From the NCBI GenBank assembly GCA_026120035.1, contig JALRME010000007.1:496001-560000 (forward strand): DNA of 64,000 nucleotides. The letters are read 5' to 3'. The notes beneath the pieces were generated by a model. It saw only the letters and a program-made list of their open reading frames with translations, had not been told where the DNA came from and did no database searches. Below are positions 54,215-64,000 of the stretch, piece by piece. Source of the stretch: Coleophoma eucalyptorum. Its lineage: Eukaryota; Ascomycota; Leotiomycetes; Helotiales; Dermateaceae. Each line of letters starts with the position of its first letter. Positions within the stretch are counted from its first letter, which is position 1. The translations under genes were made by a program, and so were the position numbers.

Positions 54215-56002
54215 ACAGCCCACGAAAAACGCCAACTCTTCGATTTAATATCCTAGTTTACCGGGGAATGGAAATCTCAATTGCAAAATTTCAAACGCTT
54301 TCAAATAGCGTCGCGGCCATGTTGGGATAATTTTTCGGGTATATATTTTTCACGGCAGAGAGCAATGTATGCAAATTGCGAGCTGAGAGAAACAAAGAGA
54401 ATCAAGGGAGGGTGTTCACACAAGAGGCATGAAACCATCTTTGCCTATCTCAGTTTCTTGATATTGGATATTACCATCTTCTCTGGCTCTTTGCGGACTT
54501 CTTCTCATGCAATGCATTCGGCTTGGTTTGCATTTTTGATTAATGGATTTATGAAAAAGAGTTTTTTTATGTCTTTTTTGCTTCACCAGTCCTTCCAATT
54601 CTACTGTAGATAAAACACAGACACTCCAGATATTTAATTTGAGAATTCTTTCTTACATATTGCATTTCTCCAGAACTTGGAATGTGGAATCTCGACCTTT
54701 TTCTCTCCCCTCAACGAATCCTCGTAGTGGTCTGTGGTTGGATGGGCATTGTCATGATGTCAGCTAGTCTGCATTCTTTCGAACCACTTCCCCTTTCCTG
54801 ACTCAAGCGAGCTTGAGAGACAGGTCTCCTTCATCTCCGGAAAAACCCCCCTTGCTTTATATTCGTATGCTCATCCAACTCGTACCTCGTGCATATCACA
54901 ATCATCCCAAATTACTGGAACGAACATGTGGGAAAGAAATTGGATAAAAACAAGGAAAACATGGAGTTTCAGCATGAATCCATCACATGCAAAAGCAGCT
55001 TCTAGAATTATTGAAAAGAAGCCTTTCGCACCTGTCCTCTCACAAGCCAAGCAAGCACCGCAAAACTCAAATATAAAACCTCCCAAAAGCTAAAGCTCGA
55101 AGGGCAAATGGGAGGATGATGCAGGCTGGTAGGAAGATTTTCTGATTGGGTCTTGGGTTCAGGAAAGAAGGATTTTGAGGAAAGGAAAGGCCGGAGGAGG
55201 AGGGATTTCGTCGTTGGTAAAAATAGATTTTCTTATTCTGCAGCTAGGGGACTAAAGCATGCTTAAGCTTTGCATTAGCCACGAAGGACATGCACCACCT
55301 GCATAAGTGCCTTGTGCATGTTTAAGTAAAGAGACTGGATCGCCATGTGCTAACAGTAGTGCATTTTGGAATGGGTGTGTCTGGACGGATGGTTCTGGTG
55401 CTTAGGCAAGTTACAGTTCGCGACCTTGATGGATAAATATTCGAGTCTCGGTTGTAGCCCGGTGCTGAGATTGACTTGACCTGAAGACGGAAGACTAGAG
55501 AAAGAGAGCCCAGGGGATCGACAGATCAACGCCCCCATGCGAGGAGGTTGGAAGAAGTGCAGAATACCCAGTACCAGGACGAGGATGGCGACGTGGCGAC
55601 GTGAGGGGTTTCTGTCGCCTAAATTCCTCCCTCGCTGCTCGCTTCGTGGTGGCGCGGACAACTTTGCGAAAAGAAAACAAGGAGAATGGAGGCCAGAGAA
55701 AGGCTCAGACGAACCCCGTACCTAGGTCCAGCTCCCCGGAACATCACTAATCCGGACCCTGTGCATGCATGTACGGTACATCATCAGCATGGCCGAACTC
55801 ATGATGACCCTCCTGCACGACCCCGCCATTTTCAAGACGGGAAATATTCCTTAAGGCGCTTAAACCGTTGGTCATGCTCTGCAGGCTCAATAGAGCATAG
55901 CTGAAGACCACGAGGGAATACTGACGCCAGTATTGTATACAGTACGTACACTGCACACTGCACCACTTTACGGGAACTCTCGAATCCGGGAGCGTAGAGA
56001 AG
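54215..56002. other. Intergenic region
   Basis: About 1.8 kb without supported genes. Overlapping open frames at 55350-55725 and 55747-56013 occur on opposite strands and show no domains. The right end is the promoter of the DUF7704-like gene. Confidence 0.55.
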
Positions 56003-56458
56003 ATGGCACCCATCCCACTGATCTACCGCCTGTACTTCATCTACATCGATCCTGCGCTAGCTCTCTACGGGAGCATCCTAGTCCGCACGAATCCAACCCT
56101 CTTCCTCCAGAGCACCACCCCACCAACGCTCACCCAAGCAGCAACCACATCGTCGAAAATAACACTCGACCCCCTCACCACCCTCCTCCTCACGCAGATT
56201 AGCGCTCTTTACGCCTTCTTCGCCATAATAGAGTGCCTCGTATTATTCCAGACTAAGCAATTGCGGATCTGGAGATCGGTCTTGCTGGGTGTGCTCGTAT
56301 GTGATATCGGTCATGTGTACGCCATCCTCAGCGCGGATGCGAGCGCATGGGATCTTCGCGCCTGGCGAGCTGTCGATGCGATTAACTATGGGATTCTGAT
56401 CTTTGGTGCGGGGTTGCGGGGTAGCTTCTTGTTGGGTGTTGGTTTGGGCCCGACATAA
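56003..56458 (+). CDS. Small four-span membrane protein, DUF7704-like
   Basis: Single-exon 151-residue protein with about four hydrophobic spans: around residues 5-28, 60-82, 90-112 and 125-148. Characteristic pieces are YRLYFIYIDPALALYGS, ALYAFFAIIECLVLFQT, WRSVLLGVLVCDIGHVY and NYGILIFGAGLRGSFLLGVG. This layout matches a family of small uncharacterised ascomycete membrane proteins (DUF7704), often beside metabolic genes. No function is known. The start at 56003 gives MAPIPLIYRLY with good context. Neighbouring genes offer no clue. Confidence 0.78.
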   Translation: MAPIPLIYRLYFIYIDPALALYGSILVRTNPTLFLQSTTPPTLTQAATTSSKITLDPLTTLLLTQISALYAFFAIIECLVLFQTKQLRIWRSVLLGVLVCDIGHVYAILSADASAWDLRAWRAVDAINYGILIFGAGLRGSFLLGVGLGPT

Positions 56459-58385
56459 AACTTGGCCCTCTTTCGGCGGTTGGCCCGCCATCAGGCCTCG
56501 TCTCGAGTAGACATTAGCTTTGGAGCTTGTTGCGTACTTTTTTGTAGATCAACCTACTTGAGCTGTCTCGTTTTCTTTTGGTTGTTTGTACGTATAATAT
56601 GATATGTGAGCTTTACACTAAGTTTATACTTTCCTCGATAACAGGTTTTTTGGAGCCGTTGTCATGAGTGCTGAAACTTGTTTACGTCTTCGAAACACCG
56701 ATTAAAGGCACTAGACATATCAAATAACCAACAGTCAAGTTATTTAAAAGTCTTATGACAAATCTAGCTCCGAGTAGTCACTGGACGTGAAATACGCTTT
56801 CTATGATTTCCATCATCTTTCCCCCCTAGGTCTGTCAATACTTGGCAGCAACAGTATCTACAAGCATGTTTGGTTTCTATTTTGATATTACCCCAAGAGG
56901 AGTTTGGATTCCAAGGATTTTTCTTCTCGTCTTCTGTTGTGGAAGGGAAGGAATGCCGAAGGATTGCTGGTCCTCCCCTTGCTGTGGGTTGGAATTTTTT
57001 GATACCACTTCTTCAAGAATCTTTCAATACAGTAAGCAAGGCAACGTACAATGCCATAGCCTTTTTTCCTCACGACACTCTTACTATTGATTTTATGCCC
57101 TTGTTTGAATTTACCAAAATGGTATTTGCTGGATGAAATGCGTCTGTTGATTGTGCTCCCCCTTGGGTCGGCTAAAGTAACCCCCAAATGTAAATACACA
57201 ACTGCAGTAAATAGAACTTTGGGCATAATCTATGCCTTTGAGTGATTAATCTTTACTTCATGGCTAGCTTGTACAATTATATAGGCATTCTAGCAAGAAA
57301 CAAAGCCTCAGACACAAGGACTGTGATAACTCGAAGGCATGTAGTGTACTGCTGTAGTCAGCTAATACTTCTTCTTGTGGCAGCCTAGTAGACCATCCCG
57401 TAGCAGAAATTTACACAGATTTTGGGCCTATTTTGTATTTGGCCTTATTTAAAGCGTTCTAGATCTTAGATACTCTTCTCTTTATAAAAAGAGCAAGTGC
57501 GTCTTAGAATTTCTGGGGGTAGTCTTCTGAGTATTGAGAATCCGGTTGAAGGGGCTCATTCAATCTCAAAGGAAAAATCATGCGCCATGCCATAATGGTT
57601 GTTGGGTATATGATTATTGGCTCGATTAAATGATTGATTTGCGCCAGACCGAGCTCTTTTGATCTTCTTTGTTGTTTCTGGATATTAAAGAATATGGCAC
57701 GTGACACATAATATCGTCGCTTATCGCTTAGCCTTGACTTGACGACAAGACAACCAAGAGACTTCAAAGAAGAAATTGCACAGAAGAAGGTGAATATTTC
57801 GCGATGGAGGGGGGGGGGTTAAATAGAAGTAGTTGAAGTAATAAACACTTGGAATTAGCCTTGTTTGGCTACGGCACTTCAAAGAACTACAACTACACAG
57901 TATAGTAGCCTTTTGGACAGTGAGAATAGTTTCAGTAACAAAGGCCTTGCTTAGTATAGTCATCACTCCGGTAAAAATGGAGCAGTTTGTATTGAAAGGA
58001 TCTCCATAAATATTTGGTCCGGATGCAGAATCGTTGCTCTTTCAGATGCGTGAGATTTTGCGGACTTTGGTGGTAGTGGTGGTGAATAAAGCAAAAATTG
58101 GAAAATCTACGTTCGTGCGTGGTTTCTTTGTTGATACTTTCATCTTTACCCTGAATACCTCTTTTCCAAAAACACCGAACTCAACTTCTTTCTCTCCATC
58201 TTCCATCCATCTTCTCATCCCCTCTTGCAACTCTGCTTTCTCTCTTTATCCTTGCTTCTCTGCATTAATTGGCTTCCTCTCCATCTCATCAGCCTGTTCA
58301 CCCCATCCACCAAATCCCACCACTGTGTATTACTCCATAAGTTGGCAACTCAACTCTCTCAGCTTTTGAATCTTGTTGAACAATA
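56459..58385. other. Intergenic region upstream of GT2 gene
   Basis: About 1.9 kb; no gene is supported. It includes a G10 run near 57809-57818 and a long CT-rich leader-like tract (about 58160-58300) directly before the GT2 start, typical of a strongly transcribed gene. Confidence 0.55.
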
Positions 58386-60050
58386 ATGTCTAATCAGTTC
58401 TCATCCTCCCAGTTCACAGAGACACCGGCTGGACACTCGATCGAAGAGGTTCGCACAAATGGATACACAATCCGAGCACCCTTCAACCTCGCTCTGAGCG
58501 AGTCGATCCGCAGAGTCCTTAGAAACTATGTTCTGGTAGCCATTACTTGCGCTGTCGTTGCTTACTTTCGACAAGCAATTTCCAGAGTCCTTAACGCTGT
58601 AAACCGCACTACTGCTAAAACTGTCGACATTCTCACCCGCACGTTCTTTGCCGTCCTCACCTGGCAGCCAACTCTTATCCTTGCTGCTTTCTTTCTTGCG
58701 TTTATCCCAGCTATCAACAATTTTTTCCAGAACACCCTCCCTGACTTCTTCTGGGCTCAACCTTGGTCTTTCGCATTCTGGGTTCTCGTAACTTTCAAGT
58801 TCAGCAAAGTTCTCATCCACCTCATCTCTTATATCACTTACCGACCAATCCCGCTACCTGCATATCCCACACTGACCAGATCAGATGTTAGTGTAGTCAT
58901 CCCAACTGTAGGAGATGTCAGTGATGATCAATTCCATCATGAATTTGAAGAGTGCATCAAGACGATTTTGCTCAACCGTCCTTTCGAAATCATCATCTCG
59001 ACCGTAGGTCACCAAAAGCGCCAGAAGCTTGTTGCGTTCTGCAATGAAGTTCTTAAACAGTTCCGCACCGAGCCAGATTTTGTTGATGTTAACACGACCA
59101 TCCGAGTTATTTCTATCAATGAACCTGACAAGCGACAACAATTCCTCGCAGGTGTTCGACTAGTTCGTACGCGCATCACTGCATACGCTGATGACCATGT
59201 CTACTGGCCTTTGACATTCCTGGAACATACTCTTGCAGCTTTCGAGGATGATTTGGTTGGCTTGGTTGGAACTGTCAAGCGAGTACGCCGCGAGCGTGGT
59301 AACACCTTTTTGGATAGCTTGATGAATTACCTCGCTCTCATGTATCTTGAACGCCACAACTATGAATGTACTGCAACAAGCAACATCGATGGAGGTGTTT
59401 TTGTCATTTCTGGCCGCACAGCACTGACCCGTACCCGAATCATCCAGTCTGCTGAGTTCCGAAATGGCTTCACTACTGAAACCTGGCTTGGTGTAGGTCC
59501 CATGAAGGTCGACGATGACAATTTTATAACTCGTTTCATGGTCAACCATGGATACAAGACAATCTTCCAGAACTGTCCCGAGGCACGCATGGAAACTGTT
59601 CTGGGAGTTAGCGGGCCTAAGAAATTACAAGGTCAAATGATTAGATGGGCCCGCACAACTGTACGCAGCAACGCTGTATCTCTTCTGATCGACCGTACTT
59701 GTTGGAAGGCACACCCATGGACCACCTGGGGTATGTTCATCACCTCGTATCTGAACAATGCGCTCATCTACGACGCCCTACTGTTCTACACTTTCAAGAA
59801 GTCCGACGCGTCTTTTCCATTATTGTACCTCATCACTGCTATCTACGGGTCTAAATTGATTAAACCTTTCGGTCATCTCTACCGGGAACCTAGAGATATT
59901 CTCTTTGTACTATTCAATGTGTTTGTCTTCAGCTACTTACATTCCATTCTCAAAATCTGGGCTTTCTTAACACCCAGAAATATCCTCTGGACCGGTCGAA
60001 CAGGCATCGCTGCTACTGGAGGCGCCGCTGCTCCCGCTACCGGTGCATAG
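58386..60050 (+). CDS. Family 2 polysaccharide synthase (Cps1/hyaluronan-synthase-like)
   Basis: Processive GT2 glycosyltransferase of the plasma membrane, of the type called Cps1 or GT2 in filamentous fungi, where loss has been reported to alter hyphal surface and growth. Single exon, 554 residues. N-terminal cytosolic tail; membrane spans at about 44-62, 92-112 and 124-150; catalytic domain from VSVVIPTVGD, with the nucleotide-sugar region containing YADDHVYWPLTFLEHTLAAF, then NIDGGVFVISGRTAL, WLGVGPMKVDDDNFITRF and the acceptor motif GQMIRWARTTVRSN (Q-x-x-RW). C-terminal spans at about 445-475 and 480-540 follow, and a Gly/Ala/Thr tail. The metal-binding motif reads D-D-H where many GT2 synthases have D-D-D. 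Product (hyaluronan-like, glucuronan or other) unknown. Confidence 0.93.
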   Translation: MSNQFSSSQFTETPAGHSIEEVRTNGYTIRAPFNLALSESIRRVLRNYVLVAITCAVVAYFRQAISRVLNAVNRTTAKTVDILTRTFFAVLTWQPTLILAAFFLAFIPAINNFFQNTLPDFFWAQPWSFAFWVLVTFKFSKVLIHLISYITYRPIPLPAYPTLTRSDVSVVIPTVGDVSDDQFHHEFEECIKTILLNRPFEIIISTVGHQKRQKLVAFCNEVLKQFRTEPDFVDVNTTIRVISINEPDKRQQFLAGVRLVRTRITAYADDHVYWPLTFLEHTLAAFEDDLVGLVGTVKRVRRERGNTFLDSLMNYLALMYLERHNYECTATSNIDGGVFVISGRTALTRTRIIQSAEFRNGFTTETWLGVGPMKVDDDNFITRFMVNHGYKTIFQNCPEARMETVLGVSGPKKLQGQMIRWARTTVRSNAVSLLIDRTCWKAHPWTTWGMFITSYLNNALIYDALLFYTFKKSDASFPLLYLITAIYGSKLIKPFGHLYREPRDILFVLFNVFVFSYLHSILKIWAFLTPRNILWTGRTGIAATGGAAAPATGA

Positions 60051-61678
60051 GGTACAAATAAAACCATCATGACGAATGTTTCTCGTAGGTTACTGTTTCC
60101 TTATCGAATAACCACAACACAAATACTAACTACTTAAAGCATCATCTAGCAAAGGCTTTAAAGTCAATTTTGGGGGAAACATACAGAAGACAAGATAAAC
60201 CCCTTTCAAGTCCCTCCTGCAAGTTTTCAGCACACACCTAATCACTATCCCCAGAACATAATTTGCACGTAATTCCACACCAGAAGTCACAGCACTGATT
60301 TGATCTGGAAGAAGAAGAGAAACTTCTCAACTAATCCACCCTCTCAGAAATCCTCCATTATCACCAGAGCACGTCTTTAAAACCACGTCTTTCTAGCCTC
60401 GCCGATATAAGAGACAATTTCAGCAGCTTTACTGCCACTCAACGCAGCAGACTCAGTACCTACTGCTGAAATTGATTCGGTTGGATATGCTCATGATTGG
60501 CCGGTTGGTTATTCTTTTGACCAGGTTTTCCTTTAACATTTTCTTGTGCAGCTAGATATCAACAAACACCCTGAGCTGTACCACTGCGACTGCAAATACT
60601 CGACTTGACTTCTTAATCCTTAATATCTAATTCTACACACAATTTTCGACGCCGCATTTCGACAACAAGATTCTAGGCTCTGACAATGGTTCATTATAAT
60701 GAGATTAATAAGGAGGGAGGCTTAGAATGGAGCTTTTCCTTTGGGAAGTCGTTATGAAAATGGCGTTGACCTAATTCATGCACTTAGATGCGGATTAGAT
60801 GATAAGAATAGAGAGGGATATGGAGCTTGGATGTTTACGTTTCATAGCTTTTGATTTTGCTTCTTGATGGTTCTCGTACTGTACTTCTACACTTCTTAAT
60901 AAGATACTCATAGCAAACAAATTCTATGTGGTAATGCCATTGGTCTTCTCCCGGGTTGAGCTATCGTAAACCCTTTAATCAAGCAACGCTCATGCCCATG
61001 AACGACATCAAGGATGTTATATTTCTATTCCTAGGCTTGGGCTTAAACAAGGCTTTTTCGAATCACCAAATTGACGTCATCTATGAAGCCGACTTTTATT
61101 ACTAACAAAGGTATATCGTGAGTTCTGACAAATTTCTTGACTCTAACACCATATATGCCGCTAGTAATGCCTTAATAAGCATCATGCATGAGGCTGCTGC
61201 CGTATACGCATATGTGCGAGGAAACTCACCTTAGGTAACCGCTGAGTGAAAGGTATTGACAGCCGGGTTTTGAAAGAGAAGATTGATGGTTTAAATAAAA
61301 TGATAGTTGAGTTTCTGGTGAATACTCTCTCTGTCGCTCGAAGATTAATGAATCGGCTAATGGTTTGGCTCTTAGGGTTGTGTTCTGACGCTGATGAGAG
61401 GTGACATTTCAGCTTCTAGTGAGCAGGCATTGGGCATGCATTATTGCCGGATTTAATGTGCTTACTACGATAATCCACAGCCCCATGCGATTGGCACACG
61501 CATGCAATTGTCAGCGGCACTTGTTTCCGTGGCTGAAATGATATATATTGAAGACAAGACTTGGTGCTGCTTTGCTTATACTTTCAGATTCATCACAAAA
61601 TCGATCACCTGATTTGATTAATCGCTTACTTTCTACTACGCAAACAGTACTCGCCTGCAAACCCTCTCCGACTTCAAG
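60051..61678. other. Intergenic region
   Basis: About 1.6 kb; I see no gene, RNA or repeat. The left side is the 3' untranslated region of the GT2 gene; the right end is the promoter of the reductase, with a TATATAT box near 61541. Confidence 0.55.
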
Positions 61679-62773
61679 ATGGCCCAGCGAGTCCTACTTA
61701 CTGGTGCGAATGGCTTTGTTGGCTCACACATCCTCTCTGAACTCCTAGCACAAGGCTCCTCGGTACGGAGTGTTGTACGCAGCCAAGCAAAAGCCGACCA
61801 AGTCCTGGCTGACTTCCCAAACCATGGCTCGAAACTTGATTTTGCTATTGTCCCAGATTTGACGGCACCAGGAGCATTCGACAAAGCAGTTCAATCCGAA
61901 CCGCCATTTGACACTGTGATCCATACCGCTTCGCCTTTCCTCTACCGTGTTGCTAAAGATGTGAACGATTTCTTGGAACCGGCTATCAAAGGGACGATGG
62001 GAGTTCTACAGAGTGTTAAAGCTCATTCGCCTGGGGTGAAGAGAATCGTTGTTACAAGTTCTTGTGCAGCTGTCGTGGATTTCGCGACAGATGCTTTTGC
62101 AAGCCCACAGAAGGTCTATACTGAGGAGGACTGGAACCCCATGACAATCGACAAAGCAACTACCGCAGAAAACCTGAATTTCTACTACCAAGTGAGCAAG
62201 AAGTATGCTGAGAAAGCAGGTATATATTCCTTAAGCCCCGCAAATATTTAAATCGTTTTCTGACTTGGAATAGCCTGGGACTTTGTGGAGCAGGAGAAGC
62301 CAAATTTCGATCTTGTGACCATCACTCCTCCTATGATTTATGGTCCGTTGAAACATTCTGTCAAGTCTGTTAAGGAGCTTAACCAATCCAATGGCCGAAT
62401 CTACGACCTGTTCCTCAACAGCTCAAGGACAGCAGAGCTCCCGCCTAATGGAATGCACGTTTACACCGACGTGCGAGAAGTTGCTGAGGCTCATGTCAAA
62501 GCTGCCACGTTGCCCGCAGCCTCCAACAAGCGCTTCATCATCTGCGCTGGTCAAATCTCGTCGCAAAACATTTCTGACTTGCTACGTGAGGCGTTCCCCG
62601 AGTTAAGCGAAAGAATTCCGGAAGGGCAGAAAGGAGAGGCTGGATTGAACCCAACTGCCTACACGTGTAGTAGTCAACGGGCTATTGATACACTTGGTAT
62701 CAAATTCAGAAGCCCCAAGGAGACATTTGTGGAGCTTGCAAAGCAGCTTTTGGAGATTGAGAAGAGTTCCTGA
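61679..62773 (+). CDS. NAD(P)-dependent extended SDR reductase (Gre2/dihydroflavonol-reductase-like)
   Basis: Extended short-chain dehydrogenase that reduces carbonyls such as methylglyoxal, isovaleraldehyde or flavonol-like ketones with NADPH. Two exons (61679-62219 and 62274-62773) with a 54-base intron; 346 residues. Cofactor site TGANGFVG at residues 8-15, Arg in RSVVRSQAKAD that favours NADPH, HTASPF after the fourth strand, VTSSCAA with the catalytic Ser, and Tyr170/Lys174 in YYQVSKKYAE. The TPPMIYGP and HVYTDVREVAEAHVKA segments are typical of the Gre2/DFR group. Cytosolic and complete. Length matches the family (about 340). Substrate not determinable. Confidence 0.94.
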
Positions 62774-63299
62774 TGGGTCTAATTCACAATATCTTTTGAT
62801 AACATATACAAGATTAGGAAACTGTACTTGACGGCCATAAGTCAAACAAAAATGTCCTTTAGTAACCTGCAGATACCATTCAAGACAATAAATCATGCTG
62901 ATGTTTATTTGATCAATAATCAAAAATAATAACGTAGTTGCTATAGCGCGCCTGCTTGTTCATATATATAACTTCCAGTTACGAAGATATAAGCTGGCTG
63001 CTTCTAGTCACATGATACCATAAGCAATATGCTGGGGGCATTCTTCAAAGGTTCAGAGTAATTCTTGTGCTACATGGATATTCTGAGATATATTTTTTCC
63101 TCGTTCAGCTATGACGTATCCTTGAGGGACAATAATGCAGATGTGATCACGTGGAATAAGGCCTAAGTTATCTTAAGCAAGGAGCTGCATTAGACAACCT
63201 CTCAGCCTCAAATTCATCAAAACTCATAAAGATCAACAAAGTCATCTCATCAGAGCAACTTTTCACCTCGTCAAGCTCAAGGTCTAATACAGTATCAAT
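62774..63299. promoter_or_regulatory. Intergenic region with MAPEG-gene promoter
   Basis: 526 bases. A TCACGTG box at 63147-63153 lies about 150 bases upstream of the MAPEG-like start codon. It is otherwise AT-rich with no coding potential. Confidence 0.55.
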
Positions 63300-63929
63300 A
63301 TGTCCAACTACTCAGTCTACGCCATCCCGGCTTACTTCTTCCTGACTCTCTTCCCGCATCAGTATACCTCAACATTCCTATCTCACCTTCCATAACCCAA
63401 GGCTGATCGAGGTCATAGATATGCATTGTATAAGATCTCTTCAGCTCAGAAAAGTGGATTCGCGATCTACGACAACAGGAACCCTCGAGGATCGTGGGTC
63501 CAGAACATGAAGGCCAAGGTGCCAGCCGATGTCTTTGCAACTTATGAGAGAGCTGAAGCCGCACACAAGAATGGCTATGAGTCATTTCCCTTGATCTGCA
63601 CCGCTGTTGTTCTCGGTATGATACCCAGTTCTTCTTTTCTCTATCTTTCGTTGCGCGAAAAGGTGCCCCTTGGCATTCATCGTGTGCTGGATCGCTTGTT
63701 AACATAAATTGCCCTTGTAGGAAACGTAGCGAGATTGCCAGCCAGCACCTTGAACAATACTGTCTCGCTGTACCTTCTGAGCCGAGTGGCATATACCTGG
63801 ATTTATATCAACAGTACCACGCGGGAAAAAAGTTTGGTGCGGACTGGTGTCTGGCTTTCTGGGGTCTTCACGTGCTTTTACCTTATCTTCAAGTCGGCCG
63901 GAGTGTTGAAGAATCTGGAGAGCTTGTGA
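63300..63929 (+). CDS. MAPEG-family membrane protein
   Basis: Small integral membrane protein of the eicosanoid and glutathione metabolism (MAPEG) family, whose microsomal members conjugate or reduce lipid electrophiles with glutathione. Three exons: 63300-63361, 63419-63615 and 63721-63929; 155 residues. Four expected spans: YAIPAYFFLTLFPH near the N-terminus, SFPLICTAVVLGNVA, NTVSLYLLSRVAYTWIYI and SGVFTCFYLIFKSAG. Family features: DNRNPRG after the first loop, ERAEAAHKNGYESFPL (the AxxNxxE-type segment conserved in MAPEG proteins) and SRVAYTWIYINS. The specific activity is unknown; fungal members of this type are usually uncharacterised. The gene is complete and ends about 70 bases before the window edge. 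Confidence 0.92.
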
Positions 63930-64000
63930 TTCTAAAAGGTTTTCCTAGCTGAGGAAGTGGATTTTTAGTGCAAGGGATGAAGAAGAGGGCATGGGACCGG

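Noticed and set aside
1..64000. CRISPR arrays, rRNA, intact transposons or viral insertions
   Set aside because: No regularly spaced repeats, no rRNA-like stretches, and no transposase, integrase or reverse-transcriptase motifs were seen in any frame.

Overview
The window looks like a chromosome segment from a filamentous ascomycete (Pezizomycotina). The placement rests on short introns (about 45-215 bases, mostly GT-AG with CTAAC-like branch sites), a filamentous-type myosin II, Zn2Cys6 regulation, GPI and PIR cell-wall proteins, a GH76 mannanase and a fungal GT2 synthase. The protein flavour suggests Leotiomycetes, but that is an impression, not a test. I found twenty protein-coding genes, all with plausible exon structures, and no tRNA, rRNA, CRISPR array or intact transposon. 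Joined exon lengths are multiples of three in every multi-exon model.

Left third (1-20439): a repeat protein with RxGS[IV]LS motifs (1020-2221, minus); a 4.4 kb gene-free stretch; the cytochrome oxidase assembly factor PET191 (6683-7111, minus) divergent from a membrane-anchored steryl-ester-hydrolase-type lipase (7857-10083, plus); a microsomal cytochrome P450 (10461-12527, minus); and a 2,385-residue myosin II heavy chain (13182-20439, minus).

Middle (20440-42863): the myosin gene shares a divergent promoter with a Red1-like zinc-finger protein (21153-25288, plus). Then comes an accessory block that looks like a catabolic or nutrient-scavenging cluster: an ACS-type MFS transporter (26324-27976), a Zn2Cys6 regulator (28463-31333), an alpha/beta hydrolase (31368-32192, minus), a TauD/XanA-like 2-oxoglutarate dioxygenase (32641-33964), a DszC/SfnB-like flavin monooxygenase (34175-35667, minus), a GPI-type Ser/Thr-rich surface protein (37648-38339, perhaps a bystander), a second MFS transporter (38629-40638, minus) and a second TauD/XanA-like dioxygenase (41595-42863). 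A palindromic element, core CGGCCG and mostly extended to CGGCCGAG, occurs three times in front of the regulator, three times in the hydrolase/dioxygenase promoter and twice in the transporter-2/dioxygenase-2 promoter. This fits an autoregulated, pathway-specific regulator and is the most interesting signal in the window. The substrate is unknown. The DszC-like and TauD-like enzymes together suggest release of sulfur or another heteroatom from an organic compound.

Right third (42864-64000): a 3.9 kb gene-poor stretch with weak signs of a decayed membrane-protein gene; a secreted GH76 endo-mannanase (46758-47960) followed at once by strong hairpins; a DIOX_N-type 2OG-Fe(II) oxygenase (49580-50775); a PIR cell-wall protein (53263-54214); a small DUF7704-like membrane protein (56003-56458); a Cps1/hyaluronan-synthase-like GT2 enzyme (58386-60050); an extended SDR reductase (61679-62773); and a MAPEG-like membrane protein (63300-63929). 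Four of these concern the cell surface, but they share no obvious promoter element and I do not claim they form a cluster.
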